DNA of 46,127 nt from Lachnospiraceae bacterium. GTDB lineage: Bacteria > Bacillota > Clostridia > Lachnospirales > Lachnospiraceae. The number at the start of each line of letters is the position of its first letter. Within the stretch, counting starts at the first letter, position 1. Both the position numbers and the translations under genes were made by a program. The notes beneath the pieces were generated by a model. The model saw nothing but the letters and a program-made list of their open reading frames with translations, was not told where the DNA came from and did no database searches. This document shows, one piece after another, positions 6,898 to 16,461 of the stretch. The DNA is taken from NCBI GenBank assembly GCA_017544285.1, contig JAFYEL010000119.1, positions 1-46,127 of the forward strand. The letters run 5' to 3'.

Positions 6898-9800
6898 TTA
6901 CTTATTCAGCGCACTTCTGTAATCATAGGAAGAGATCCAGGTTCCGGTAAAATTCCCTTTCGGCTTTGCATTCACTGTCAGAACGCCGTAAAGACTCTCT
7001 CTCACCAGTGTGTATTCCACCTCTTTCTTGGTAAGCTTGATCTTTACAGTCTTACCGTTTATGGTTCCCTCCCAGAAGAGGGACTTAAGCTTATCCTTTG
7101 AGGGCTTGCACAGAATCCGTCCGGAAAGGCCCGCCCTGGACTGACTGAGATCCAGCATCATTATATCAAAGCGCACGTTGTTCTGCTTGCGCTTGAAATA
7201 CTTGTTCAGCGCCTTGATCTGCGCCTTCTCCTGCTTTGACAGGAGAGCTCCCTTCTTTGCCTTTATCACGGGTATCATCACCGGCTTTTTCTTAAGGCCC
7301 TCCCGCTCTTTTCCGTAGATGTCGGCGCTGGCCTTTTTGCCGTTCTTCACCTTAAGGCTCTTTACATAGAACTTTTCGGAGCCGTTACCGCTGATGGTAA
7401 AGCGCAGGTCCGCAGAACCCTTCTTAGATCCCGTGAGGGTGTGATTCTTTGCGGTATAGAATACATAGGGACTGTAGGAAACGCTGTACCTGAAACCGTT
7501 TATGTCCTCGGTCACAAAACTCCTGTCATTATCCGCAAGATTCCTGGATGTGATATAGTCGGTCTCATCCTTTTCCAGGGTCTTCATATCAATAGCCGTC
7601 ACGGTGATCGGATCGCCGCCTAGGCTTTCCGCTGCGGTCAGAAAGACCTTGCCCTCATACGGTGCCGCAGAGTTTATCGCCGTCAGGCCGTGAGAGAATC
7701 TCTTTGTCAAAGGTTTTAACTCAAGGCTGCTCCAGGATGCAAGGCTGATATCGGCGTGAACCTTTTTTTTGCTGTCATACAGAGAAGAGAATACCAGTAT
7801 TCCCTCTTCGACTCCCGCGCAGTCCATATCCCCATGCTTAAGTCCCTCGGGCACGAAGTTCTCGCTCACCACCTTTGGAACACCGGTTCCCGTGGATATA
7901 TTTACCTTTTCAACGGTATTATCATCCTCGCCGCATACCACAAAGATATCATTTGAGCCGTCTTTTACAAGTTTGCCGTTCTTGTGCTCTCCCTTGAGAT
8001 TGTATTCTTTCGCCGCATAAAATACCTCGTGAAGCTCATGTGTGACAAGGTCCTCTACATCCTTAAGTCCAAGGCAGACAAGCCGTCCCGGCTTTCCATC
8101 GGTGTTGAAAAGGCCGTAGATATCGCCACCTACATTCACCATGTCGACGAGTTTTCCTTCTTCCAAATACAGTGGTATGTAGCCTGCCTCGCAGTCTTCT
8201 CCCTCAAGAGGATCGATCACCCCGATATATCCGTCTATATTGTAGATTATATAATCCCTCCATATAGCCGTGGGAAATGCCAAACCATCGGCTTGCATCT
8301 CCAGATCGCTGTCCTCGATCCTCCAGGACTGTTTATCTCCGGGAAGCCAGGATACCAGTTCCGCCTTACGGCCTTCCCGGTCCTGTTCCATGAAATACAT
8401 CCTGCCGTTATAAGCCGCAAGAGGCGCCGCCGCATTATATATCTCACCGGGTGTATTGAGGATACTTTCCCTTTCTGCAAGATCATCCAGCCCCCTGTCT
8501 ATATCAAAGAAGTTCCTTCCGTCTCCGGCAGAACTTATCACCCTTACCTCAGCTTCCCCGTCTAAGCAAGCCTCGGGAAGTTCTGCCCGTATCAGCCTGT
8601 CACTCCAGCCCAGGATCTGTGCCGTTGCTCCGTCCACCTTCAGGCTGCCCTTGGTATCTCCGAAGAAGAATCCTCCGATCTCTGCCTCTCCGGCTGCATT
8701 TACCGACAGTGAGAGGGGGACCGGTGTATAAACAGCCCTCTCCATGAGACGGTTGCCATCGACGATACCTTCTGTCACACAGTAATCCTTCGCTGCATCG
8801 GTTTTCCTCACCGATGCCCTTACGGAAGCAGCCCTCAGCTTGGCCGCACCTTCGGGAGTTTTTTCAGCTGCCTCCGCAGTCGAAAAGGTCATGGCCGCCC
8901 GGGCCAGCAAACCGGTCACAACGGGAGTTGCCATTGACGTACCGCTCAGATAATAATAGGGCAAGGCCTCACTTGTAAAGGTTACATCATCCAGAAGCAG
9001 AGAACAGGTTCCGGTTTTGTCAGCCTTGCTGTATCCCACCAGGGAAAAATCAATATCAAGCTTTGAATAATCCGTATTTTCCGGCAGTTCCAGGTTGAAC
9101 GAATCCCATACTTTATCGGCACTTTTCACGTACTGGAGCTTTTTCCCGTCTTTATTTGGAATGCTGACATTGATGACGCACATGCCCTCCTTATCCTCGA
9201 TATCGAGCCTGGCAAAAAACGTCAGATATTTGGGCTTACTGCCATTGAGGGTGTTACCCATCTTCAGCTTCGCATCAACCTTTTTTTCGCCGTCCCGATG
9301 GATGCCCTTTACCTCGAGAGCATGAGTGTTCGTCCCCTGAGGTCCCACGGTCTCGACTATGGCGGTTTCCGCCCCCGTCAGATTTATACGCCCCGAATTC
9401 TTAAGGTTATCGGGTTCGGTCTCATAGTCATCTGCCGCATCACTGTCGTCAGTCTTTTTCGCCGGGGTGCTTATGCCGGCCAGGGGATATTCCTGTCCGA
9501 CAGGCATAGTGGAAAGGATCGCGGTCCCCGGTGCGAAAACATGGGTGTTTCTTTCCCCGTAGTTTGAATATGAACTCATCTCTCCCGTTGCTTCCGCCGA
9601 GTCCACTACGATAACTCCCGGATTCTGTCTGGTTCCGGATTGGTTCATCAACTTCACGTCACTGTCTTTGCTTTCGTTACCTGAGGCTATAGCCGTGCAT
9701 ACCCCGTTCTTTGTCAGCTCATCCTTAAGGATATCGGCAGCATGATCCAAACCATAACCGTTGAAGGAGCAATTGATGGCAACCAGATTTACGCCTGCCT

Positions 9801-11019
9801 TTTTCGCTTCAAGCAAGTACGAGAATCCGGCCACCATATTCATGGTACCCCCTCTTCCCTCCGCGTCTAATGCCTTTATCGCCATGACCCTCGCGCCGTT
9901 GGCCACGCCGCTGATGCCGGCACCATCCCACTTTGCGGCTATTATTCCGGCGCAGTGAGTACCGTGTAAATGATCGTCCTTCGGATCAGCGATCCGGGCA
10001 ATGTACTCTTCCTCTTCCTCCTTATTTCTGTACTGCTCGTCCTCCTCGACAGTGTATTCATAATAAGCGGTGTATGCAACTGCGTTGTATCCGTATTTAC
10101 CGCCACCCAGTTTTTTCAGGGCGGGATATTTTTCACCGTCCGTCCACATAACATCCTTAAGATCCGGATGATCGTAGTCGACTCCCGTATCCATGACGGC
10201 TACAACAACCTTTTCGTCGGGATCGAACTCAGCTTCATTCCATCCCGGAATCCTTGCTCCATACATTCCTGCCATATACTGGCGGGCGGTCATATCAGGG
10301 ACAGCCTTTTCTTCCCCGTCATTTTCTTCCTCACCGGAAGGTATATCCTGCGCAGGCTCTTCCTCATCAGTTGCTGCCACGCTCTCATCTCCCGTTGCAT
10401 CCATCGCCTCTTCCTCGGTCACTTCTTCCTCGGTCACTTCTTCAAAGAAAGGATCCTCCTCGGAATCTATACTGTATATATAGTTCGGCTGGCAGAAGAC
10501 TACCTCGCTTTTTTCATTGAGAGCGTCTATGATCTCCGCGGTGGAATGGCCTTTGGCCTTTGCATAGCAGAGCACCGTTTCCTCTTCTTCGGACCCGCCT
10601 GTGGCTCCTTCCATATCACCGTAATCCGCAAAGGCGTCGCTGACATCCGCGATCTCCACGGAGCTGTCCAGCACGCGGTCCCACTCATCCCGGCCGCCTG
10701 TGGGCAGTTCGCCTTCATATTTGCGCAGACATACTATGACTTCACCCTCTGTATACTCTGCGTCCTTCGTAAGCTCCGCTCCGGACTTCTTTTCAAAGAA
10801 TGCTCCCGTATCTGCAGCTCCGGCAGGCTCTGAACCCTGGATCGTCTTCTTTCCGAGGTTTGCTACCCGGGGATCGCCCGGCTTTATCAGACTCTCCTCA
10901 AAGCTCACGAAATCCACCCCAAACTCCCCGGCCGGCTGCGCGGCCATCACGGATGAGGTTGAAATGGTCTCGAGTGCCATAACGAGAGCCAGTAATACGG
11001 ATAATCTTCTACGCTTCAT
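6898..11019 (-). CDS. Very large secreted S8 subtilisin-like serine protease
   Basis: 1373 residues. A signal peptide (residues 1-26, ending VMAA) precedes a long propeptide and a very acidic linker around residues 190-245 with a repeated EVTEE unit. The S8 triad is intact: D277 in AVMDTGVDYDH, H352 in HGTHCAGIIAAK, and S695 in LSGTSMATP. About 170 residues are inserted between FAPGTAILST and YYLSGTSM; they look like a beta-sandwich (LTFFARLDI, LLLDDVTF). After the protease come an IPT-like region (about 765-835), a repetitive propeller-like region, and a Lys-rich C-terminus without an LPXTG anchor. AGGAGG precedes the ATG. The start overlaps the upstream polymerase-like gene by 11 bases, so it is the last gene of the exopolysaccharide operon. 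It may process surface proteins; the substrate is unknown. Confidence 0.93.
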   Translation of the reverse strand: MKRRRLSVLLALVMALETISTSSVMAAQPAGEFGVDFVSFEESLIKPGDPRVANLGKKTIQGSEPAGAADTGAFFEKKSGAELTKDAEYTEGEVIVCLRKYEGELPTGGRDEWDRVLDSSVEIADVSDAFADYGDMEGATGGSEEEETVLCYAKAKGHSTAEIIDALNEKSEVVFCQPNYIYSIDSEEDPFFEEVTEEEVTEEEAMDATGDESVAATDEEEPAQDIPSGEEENDGEEKAVPDMTARQYMAGMYGARIPGWNEAEFDPDEKVVVAVMDTGVDYDHPDLKDVMWTDGEKYPALKKLGGGKYGYNAVAYTAYYEYTVEEDEQYRNKEEEEEYIARIADPKDDHLHGTHCAGIIAAKWDGAGISGVANGARVMAIKALDAEGRGGTMNMVAGFSYLLEAKKAGVNLVAINCSFNGYGLDHAADILKDELTKNGVCTAIASGNESKDSDVKLMNQSGTRQNPGVIVVDSAEATGEMSSYSNYGERNTHVFAPGTAILSTMPVGQEYPLAGISTPAKKTDDSDAADDYETEPDNLKNSGRINLTGAETAIVETVGPQGTNTHALEVKGIHRDGEKKVDAKLKMGNTLNGSKPKYLTFFARLDIEDKEGMCVINVSIPNKDGKKLQYVKSADKVWDSFNLELPENTDYSKLDIDFSLVGYSKADKTGTCSLLLDDVTFTSEALPYYYLSGTSMATPVVTGLLARAAMTFSTAEAAEKTPEGAAKLRAASVRASVRKTDAAKDYCVTEGIVDGNRLMERAVYTPVPLSLSVNAAGEAEIGGFFFGDTKGSLKVDGATAQILGWSDRLIRAELPEACLDGEAEVRVISSAGDGRNFFDIDRGLDDLAERESILNTPGEIYNAAAPLAAYNGRMYFMEQDREGRKAELVSWLPGDKQSWRIEDSDLEMQADGLAFPTAIWRDYIIYNIDGYIGVIDPLEGEDCEAGYIPLYLEEGKLVDMVNVGGDIYGLFNTDGKPGRLVCLGLKDVEDLVTHELHEVFYAAKEYNLKGEHKNGKLVKDGSNDIFVVCGEDDNTVEKVNISTGTGVPKVVSENFVPEGLKHGDMDCAGVEEGILVFSSLYDSKKKVHADISLASWSSLELKPLTKRFSHGLTAINSAAPYEGKVFLTAAESLGGDPITVTAIDMKTLEKDETDYITSRNLADNDRSFVTEDINGFRYSVSYSPYVFYTAKNHTLTGSKKGSADLRFTISGNGSEKFYVKSLKVKNGKKASADIYGKEREGLKKKPVMIPVIKAKKGALLSKQEKAQIKALNKYFKRKQNNVRFDIMMLDLSQSRAGLSGRILCKPSKDKLKSLFWEGTINGKTVKIKLTKKEVEYTLVRESLYGVLTVNAKPKGNFTGTWISSYDYRSALNK

Positions 11020-12118
11020 TTTTTACCTCCTTATTTCTGCCAGGGGCAAGAAAAAACATGAACAACAGTAAATATGGCGAATTGATGAAAAAATTCTCAA
11101 AAAATGATATGAGCAGCATGGAAAACGCAGCTGCAAGCCTTAAGCGGTCGTAAACGCTCCCGCACGCCCCAAGGGCCTCGTAAAGTCTTTTGACAAGCAG
11201 CACCATGACCGCCGCGAAGACTATAATGCCGTGGACGGCCAGTATGTCAAACAGACCGTTGTGCACCTCAAATATGAAAAAGCTCTTCAGATGGTAGGAC
11301 GAACCAATGCCCGTAAGCGGCATGGCCCCAAAGGCCTCCCATAGCTCCTTCCAGATGTGCTGTCTTCCGGAGAGTATATCCTTGTACAGTATGGTGATGT
11401 TTATGCCCCATCTGTCCATCAGTATGTACAGAGCGGTAAACAAAAGGCTTCCGGCGGTACAGAGGGCCACCAGCATCCCCTTCAGCACACGGCTTTTGCA
11501 CACAAGGGGCAGCATCAGATACAAAAGTCCGAAGGCCAGCATCCCCGCCAGCACGCATCTTGAGTGATACAAAAGGCACAGAAGAGTGGCCGTCAGGTAC
11601 TGTATCACCTGAACGAACCGCAGGTATCCCATATCGGGACGCCCTTCCATTATCAGTTCCATGAGCAGCATGCTGAGTATGCCCGTCAGCATAAAGATCA
11701 TGCCTGCCATGTTAAAGTTAAAATACCATCTGACGGTGCAGTACCACCAGATCAGGAGCACTGCTCCAACCGAACAGACAAACAGCTTTTCACCCCGGGT
11801 CAGTTCGAAAAAGCCGAGACAGACACAGGCCAGCAGCAGATCCGCCGCAGTCAGGAAGGCCCCCTTATTAGAGCCTATCACAAACAGGTTGATCATGGCA
11901 ACCATGCAGCCTGCCAGGGCGATCAAAATCTCCCTGTCCTTAAGGGCCGCAACAGGTCCTTCGGGAGATGAGAGCACCCGCTCCCCCACCAGGGCCGCCA
12001 GGGCAAAAAAGCTGGCCAGTGACGTAAATCTGGCAGCCACCAGGTTCACCTCCTGGATCAGGAAGCAGCTGAGTATCTGGAGGGTTATTATGAAAATAAA
12101 CAGTTTATTTGTCTTCAT
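11009..12118 (-). CDS. O-antigen polymerase/ligase-like membrane protein (copy A)
   Basis: About 369 residues, a highly hydrophobic Wzy/WaaL-type protein with roughly ten membrane segments. It is clearly a paralogue of the protein at 13534-14700: both carry NLF(V/I)IGSNKG, SGRxxIWxExW, LTGIGSxYxLxSFF, and HNxxxDILAVHGIIVF in the same order near the C-terminal half, the large-loop region where polymerases and ligases act. It should join or attach lipid-linked polysaccharide units on the outer face of the membrane. A TTG two codons upstream is rejected in favour of the ATG at 12118. It overlaps its neighbours on both sides (flippase upstream, subtilase downstream). Confidence 0.8.
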   Translation of the reverse strand: MKTNKLFIFIITLQILSCFLIQEVNLVAARFTSLASFFALAALVGERVLSSPEGPVAALKDREILIALAGCMVAMINLFVIGSNKGAFLTAADLLLACVCLGFFELTRGEKLFVCSVGAVLLIWWYCTVRWYFNFNMAGMIFMLTGILSMLLMELIMEGRPDMGYLRFVQVIQYLTATLLCLLYHSRCVLAGMLAFGLLYLMLPLVCKSRVLKGMLVALCTAGSLLFTALYILMDRWGINITILYKDILSGRQHIWKELWEAFGAMPLTGIGSSYHLKSFFIFEVHNGLFDILAVHGIIVFAAVMVLLVKRLYEALGACGSVYDRLRLAAAFSMLLISFFENFFINSPYLLLFMFFLAPGRNKEVKNEA

Positions 12119-13553
12119 GGGCAAAAAATCTCTCTCTGACCAGTCCGAAAAGTCTGCCGGCGTACATCAGCGTAATGACCGCAAAACAGAGGACGCTCAC
12201 CGGCAGGTTGTAGGGAAGGGAAGCGGATACAAAGAGCATCTGTACCAGTATGAACAGATAGGCAAGCATATCCCTCACCCTGTTTATCTGAAGCTTAACG
12301 TGTTTCCCCACCGCAATGTGTGAGAAAAAGAACATGGTAAAGTAGCTTATCATGGTGGCCATGGCAGCTCCCATGGCTCCTATTTTCCGTATGAGTATGA
12401 AATTCAAAACTATGTTCACAAGGGCGCCTATGCCTGTGGCCTTTCCCATGGCGGCCCCGTCCTTAAAGGCCAGACAGATGGAACCCAAAAATCCCGTGAG
12501 GGCCCCGAATATCACCGAGATCAAAAGGGGAGGGACCATGGACCAGGCGTTGTAAAACTCCTTTGCAAAAAGCAGGTAACAAATGGGCTTTAAGGCCAGT
12601 ATCAGAAAGGAGCATCCGAAGGTCATGACGCTCTGATAACCCTCGTACACATGGGAGAAAAACACCGCCGAATCCTCGTCGTCGTAGGTCTTGTTTGCCG
12701 AGATCTGCCACGCCTGGGCAAATATCCGCTGAAAGACAGTTAGGATCGCGGGGATCTTGTAGGCAACCGCATAGAGACCGTTTACCGCGGCGCCGCACAT
12801 GGCCAGCACAAAATACCTGTCTATGGCGTTATTGGCCCAGCTGGATGTGGAATACAGCATCATGGATCTGCCGTAGCTGTTCATCTCGCTGTCAAGCTCC
12901 GCAGAGGGAGCCTCTTCGCCACTGACCATGCGCCGGATCAAAAGGAGCATCATCAGTCCCGCTCCGGCGTAGGCGATCATCTGGGACACAAGATAGCCTG
13001 TGAGTCCGATCTTAAACACCAGCAGGAACAGCACATTGGATCCTATGAGAAGGACGGTGCAGAGCACCGATCCGCCTATCATCACCTTAACCTGCTCGCA
13101 GCCCTGGCAATACAGTATCATGCCTTCGTAGAGGGAACTGCAGACAAAGAGCAGTTCAAAGAGCAGAAAATACATCTCGGGTTTCAGCAGACCTGCCGAA
13201 AACATGGGGAGCATCTTTCCCACCAGCCGGCAGATGAAATAGCCCACGGCACAGAGGGCGCACACAAGAGCGTCCGCAGCCACGGTGTACTTGAGCATGA
13301 CCTTAAGCACCGCCGGCCTTTTGTCGGCGTGCTCTATGCCGAAGCGCAGGGCCGCCTCCCCGGCGTTCATGGTGAGCAGAGGCACCAGCAGCAGCAATGT
13401 GGTCTGCAGTCCGTCGGCAACGCCGTACTCGCCGGTGGACAGCACATTCGTATAAAGAGGCACCAGCAGCATCACCAGGATCTTCGACACGAAATTCCCG
13501 ATGGTGAAGAGGGCCATATTCCCGAACAGGTTTTTATATCTTCCCTTTTTCAT
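12105..13553 (-). CDS. Wzx-type polysaccharide flippase
   Basis: 482 residues with 12 to 14 predicted membrane segments, of the MOP/MVF superfamily (polysaccharide biosynthesis protein). The N-terminus (NLFGNMALFTIGNFVSK) and the LVPLYTNVLSTGEYGVADGL segment are typical of Wzx/RfbX flippases, which turn lipid-linked oligosaccharide units to the outer leaflet. It sits between two polymerase/ligase-like genes, overlapping the upstream one by 20 bases and the downstream one by 14, which fits a Wzx/Wzy-dependent pathway. Confidence 0.9.
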   Translation of the reverse strand: MKKGRYKNLFGNMALFTIGNFVSKILVMLLVPLYTNVLSTGEYGVADGLQTTLLLLVPLLTMNAGEAALRFGIEHADKRPAVLKVMLKYTVAADALVCALCAVGYFICRLVGKMLPMFSAGLLKPEMYFLLFELLFVCSSLYEGMILYCQGCEQVKVMIGGSVLCTVLLIGSNVLFLLVFKIGLTGYLVSQMIAYAGAGLMMLLLIRRMVSGEEAPSAELDSEMNSYGRSMMLYSTSSWANNAIDRYFVLAMCGAAVNGLYAVAYKIPAILTVFQRIFAQAWQISANKTYDDEDSAVFFSHVYEGYQSVMTFGCSFLILALKPICYLLFAKEFYNAWSMVPPLLISVIFGALTGFLGSICLAFKDGAAMGKATGIGALVNIVLNFILIRKIGAMGAAMATMISYFTMFFFSHIAVGKHVKLQINRVRDMLAYLFILVQMLFVSASLPYNLPVSVLCFAVITLMYAGRLFGLVRERFFAHEDK

Positions 13554-14700
13554 AAACTATCAGAAGCAGAAACAGTATGACGGGTGTGTAGTCCGCCCAC
13601 ATGAAATCCATATCGATAAAGGACTCGATGGCTATGGCAAATATTCCCGATGCCGCAAGTATCTTAAGGGGAGCACCCGCAGCCTCGTATGTGAGGTGCT
13701 CTCTCATCATCAGCATCTTTCTCAAAAGGATATACAGGGTCAGTACAAAGACTATGATGCCGTGTACCGCCAGTATATCATACATGACATTGTGAATGTT
13801 GTATTCGAAAAAGGACTCAAGCTTGTATCCCGAGCCTATGCCTGTGAGGAGCATATTCTTAAGCTTATTCCAGATCTCCAGCCAGATCTGCTCTCTTCCG
13901 GAAAAAAGGTTCTTGTAGAAGAAGGGCATTTTGAAATTGACTCCGGTGGCTGCCAGCGCCACATACATGAATACGAAGACAAGGGACCCGAGGGTGGAAA
14001 AATAAACCAGGAAGGAGAACATCTTCTTTGAGTTCCACCACTTTTTAGGGGCGATATAGTAAAAGAAAAGAAAGAGGAAGAGGGCCAGAAAGGCGCCTCT
14101 TGCAAGGTGCCAGAGCACAAGGTTAACGAGCCTTACCACAAAGAACACCACCAGCAGCCCGTAGAATTCCTTTTTCTCGGAGATGCGTACCAGAAGGGCC
14201 ATGGCGCAGAAAAAAGTAAAGGTCGTGACGGAGGCCCCGGTGTTTGAATTGTAGGAAAAGGCCAGATCTATAAGGGCCCAGATAAGGAATACAAAGGTGA
14301 AGACGCCGCACATGAACTCCAGCTGTCTGCCATCCAGCCGTACCTTGTCGCAGATATACCAAAGCATGAGCATGTTGGCGATTATCAGAAAGCAGCCCTT
14401 GTTGGAGCCGATGATAAAAAGATTTGCCAGGGCAACCACCATGGCAAGTCCCGTGGCCAGAAGCTCCGGGCTCTTTTTCTTAAGCTCCCCCACCCAGTCC
14501 ACATTGTTTAAAAAGAGGATGGCCAGGCACACAAAAATAATGGAGGTGTTATAGCGCTCCGTGACATGGTAAAACATGGGAAAAAGCCAGGTCCCCGCAT
14601 AAAAGATCATGAGGGCGATGACCGCGATCCAGTTTATCACATATTTTCTTTTGTTTTCCTCCCTGTATTCAGAGAGAGGCCTAAGCTTTAATATATTCAT
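13534..14700 (-). CDS. O-antigen polymerase/ligase-like membrane protein (copy B)
   Basis: 388 residues with about ten membrane segments and an O-antigen ligase/polymerase pattern. It shares long stretches with copy A at 11009-12118, including NLFIIGSNKG, SGREQIWLEIW, LTGIGSGYKL and DILAVHGIIVF. With two such proteins in one operon, one may be the chain polymerase (Wzy) and the other a ligase that hands the finished polymer to the cell wall, but sequence alone does not tell which. It overlaps both neighbouring genes by 20 bases. Confidence 0.82.
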   Translation of the reverse strand: MNILKLRPLSEYREENKRKYVINWIAVIALMIFYAGTWLFPMFYHVTERYNTSIIFVCLAILFLNNVDWVGELKKKSPELLATGLAMVVALANLFIIGSNKGCFLIIANMLMLWYICDKVRLDGRQLEFMCGVFTFVFLIWALIDLAFSYNSNTGASVTTFTFFCAMALLVRISEKKEFYGLLVVFFVVRLVNLVLWHLARGAFLALFLFLFFYYIAPKKWWNSKKMFSFLVYFSTLGSLVFVFMYVALAATGVNFKMPFFYKNLFSGREQIWLEIWNKLKNMLLTGIGSGYKLESFFEYNIHNVMYDILAVHGIIVFVLTLYILLRKMLMMREHLTYEAAGAPLKILAASGIFAIAIESFIDMDFMWADYTPVILFLLLIVYEKGKI

Positions 14701-15682
14701 CTCCGAGCTTTGAAAGGTTGCGCCATACGGCGCTCCAGGAGTGGTTTTTTTGATCTATTGCGCCAAGGAGTCTGTCGTGGTTGGGCTTCTCCCACAGCTC
14801 CCTGATCCTTTGGGCTATCTCATCCGCATCCTCGGTGTCATTTATCAGATCACCCTCCGTAATGCTGTCTGAACTAAATACGCCCAGTGCCCCGATATTT
14901 TTTGAGAGCAGAAGGCTGCAGCCCCGGGTCAGAGCCTCAAGGGGCGCAAGGCCGAAGGTTTCAAAGCAGCTGTTCTGTATGTAAATGTCGCTCTCTTCGA
15001 GGCCGGTAAAAAATGCCTCGCTTCCCACGGCTCCCATGACCTGCGTGAAGGGTGCACCTTCGATAAGCTGCGAATCCGCTCCCTTTTCGCCGTAAACCTT
15101 AAGAGAGCACTCGAATCCCTCTAAGTTCAGCTTTTCCACCGCCCTGCAGATCACGGCGATCCGTTTTCTCGGCATCCCTCCGCCGGAGGAAACAAGGCGG
15201 CAGGCCCCATCCCTTTTTGCAGGAGATTTTTTGCTCACGGGTTCATCAAAGAAAATGCCGTTGGAAAGACAGCCGATCTTTCCCGCATATCGGGGATAGT
15301 TATCCTTAAGCCAGGCTTCGAAGCTTTCGGATACCGCCAGTATCCTGTCACATTCCTCAAGGACTCTCCTCTCCACCCGGTTCATGTCCTCGTCGGGACA
15401 TCTGTTGATGGCGTTTTCGTGCTCGACACAGCCGTGCATCCAGAAAAACACCGGCTTTTTGTGCCGGGCGGCTATCCTCAGCGCGTGAAGGTTCTGCTTT
15501 GAGTGGCCGGATAGAAAGCAGATATCCGCCTTTGGTATCTTTATATACAGCTCAATGAGCCTTAGTATCCTGTTTTTGAAGCTCTGGGACAGGGTCTCCT
15601 TCGGCATGGCCGAAAGCAGAGCCCTGGTGGCGTTGGCCGGTCCCGTGCCTGAGGTGTAGTCACCTATTACGAAGTATCTCAT
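14681..15682 (-). CDS. GT4-family glycosyltransferase
   Basis: 333 residues, GT-B fold. The N-terminal half has the acceptor-side Rossmann features (MRYFVIGDYTSGTGPANA, FFWMHGCVEHE, VSESFEAWL). The C-terminal half has the GT4 nucleotide-sugar signature CFETFGLAPLEAL, with the paired glutamates (EX7E) that contact the donor. It lacks membrane segments and should act on the cytoplasmic face, adding a sugar to the growing lipid-linked repeat unit. The donor is unknown. It overlaps the GT2 gene upstream by 23 bases and the polymerase-like gene downstream by 20. Confidence 0.88.
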   Translation of the reverse strand: MRYFVIGDYTSGTGPANATRALLSAMPKETLSQSFKNRILRLIELYIKIPKADICFLSGHSKQNLHALRIAARHKKPVFFWMHGCVEHENAINRCPDEDMNRVERRVLEECDRILAVSESFEAWLKDNYPRYAGKIGCLSNGIFFDEPVSKKSPAKRDGACRLVSSGGGMPRKRIAVICRAVEKLNLEGFECSLKVYGEKGADSQLIEGAPFTQVMGAVGSEAFFTGLEESDIYIQNSCFETFGLAPLEALTRGCSLLLSKNIGALGVFSSDSITEGDLINDTEDADEIAQRIRELWEKPNHDRLLGAIDQKNHSWSAVWRNLSKLGDEYIKA

Positions 15683-16460
15683 TTCGCCCCTTAAACATCA
15701 TCTTCAATGCCCGGAAAAATCCGTTGTCATTTTTGTAAAGGCCGTATTTCCGGACCGCAAACTGAAGGATAAAAAACACCGAAAGCGCCGGCGACATACG
15801 CTGATATCCGGCGCCCCTGTCCACAAAGTATCTGTCAGAGTAGCCCTTGAACCAGGTGGACTCCGTCTGGGAAAGGGTGGCTATCTTTTGGGGACAGTAG
15901 ACGATCTTAAGTCCCTTTGCAATGGCGTCAAACAGAAAGATGTTCTCTTCTCCCATCCCATAGGTGCCGCCGGCTCCGAATCGCTCGTCCATGGCAAGAG
16001 CGTTTTCAAGGATACTCTTTTTCCTGAAGGCTATCTCCGGGGAAAATATCTTAAAGGATGCCATCCTTCCCATGGGACCCTCGCTTTTCATGACGGGGCT
16101 CCTGCGCTCCGGCCTGGAGATAAAGAACACTATGATGTCCGCGTCGGGATTCCTGTCAAAGGCTTCAAGGATGCGCTTCGGGGAGTCGTCTTCATACACG
16201 CAGTCATTGTCGCAGAATATGCATATATCATCCCTGTCAAAGGCTTCCTCCGAGGCCTTTTTTACCGCAAGATTACGGCTTTTGGAAAGCCCCCTGTCGG
16301 TGGTGGACAAAAACAGGAGCCTCCGGGCTCCCTCTTCTGTCAGGGTCTCTCCCTGTGTGTCACACTGGTTTATCAAAACAGCGTCGCAGCCTATGTTCAG
16401 CTCCCGCAAAAGGGAGGTATCACTCTGGTGCATTGCGGAAAGAAGTACGCACAGTCCCAT
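15660..16460 (-). CDS. GT2-like glycosyltransferase
   Basis: 266 residues. A GT-A fold is suggested by CVLLSAMHQSD at the N-terminus, the GLSKSRNLAVKKA segment typical of GT2 enzymes, the acidic ICIFCDNDCVYEDD (DXD-like metal site) and the GMGEENIFLFDAI segment. It is less standard than the other GT2s here: the usual opening VSIIIPVYN is replaced by LLSAMHQSD. The frame is open 18 codons upstream but the ATG at 16460 is preceded by AGGAGG and does not overlap the neighbour. The donor and acceptor are unknown. Confidence 0.82.
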   Translation of the reverse strand: MGLCVLLSAMHQSDTSLLRELNIGCDAVLINQCDTQGETLTEEGARRLLFLSTTDRGLSKSRNLAVKKASEEAFDRDDICIFCDNDCVYEDDSPKRILEAFDRNPDADIIVFFISRPERRSPVMKSEGPMGRMASFKIFSPEIAFRKKSILENALAMDERFGAGGTYGMGEENIFLFDAIAKGLKIVYCPQKIATLSQTESTWFKGYSDRYFVDRGAGYQRMSPALSVFFILQFAVRKYGLYKNDNGFFRALKMMFKGRNEILRNR

Positions 16461-16461
16461 A

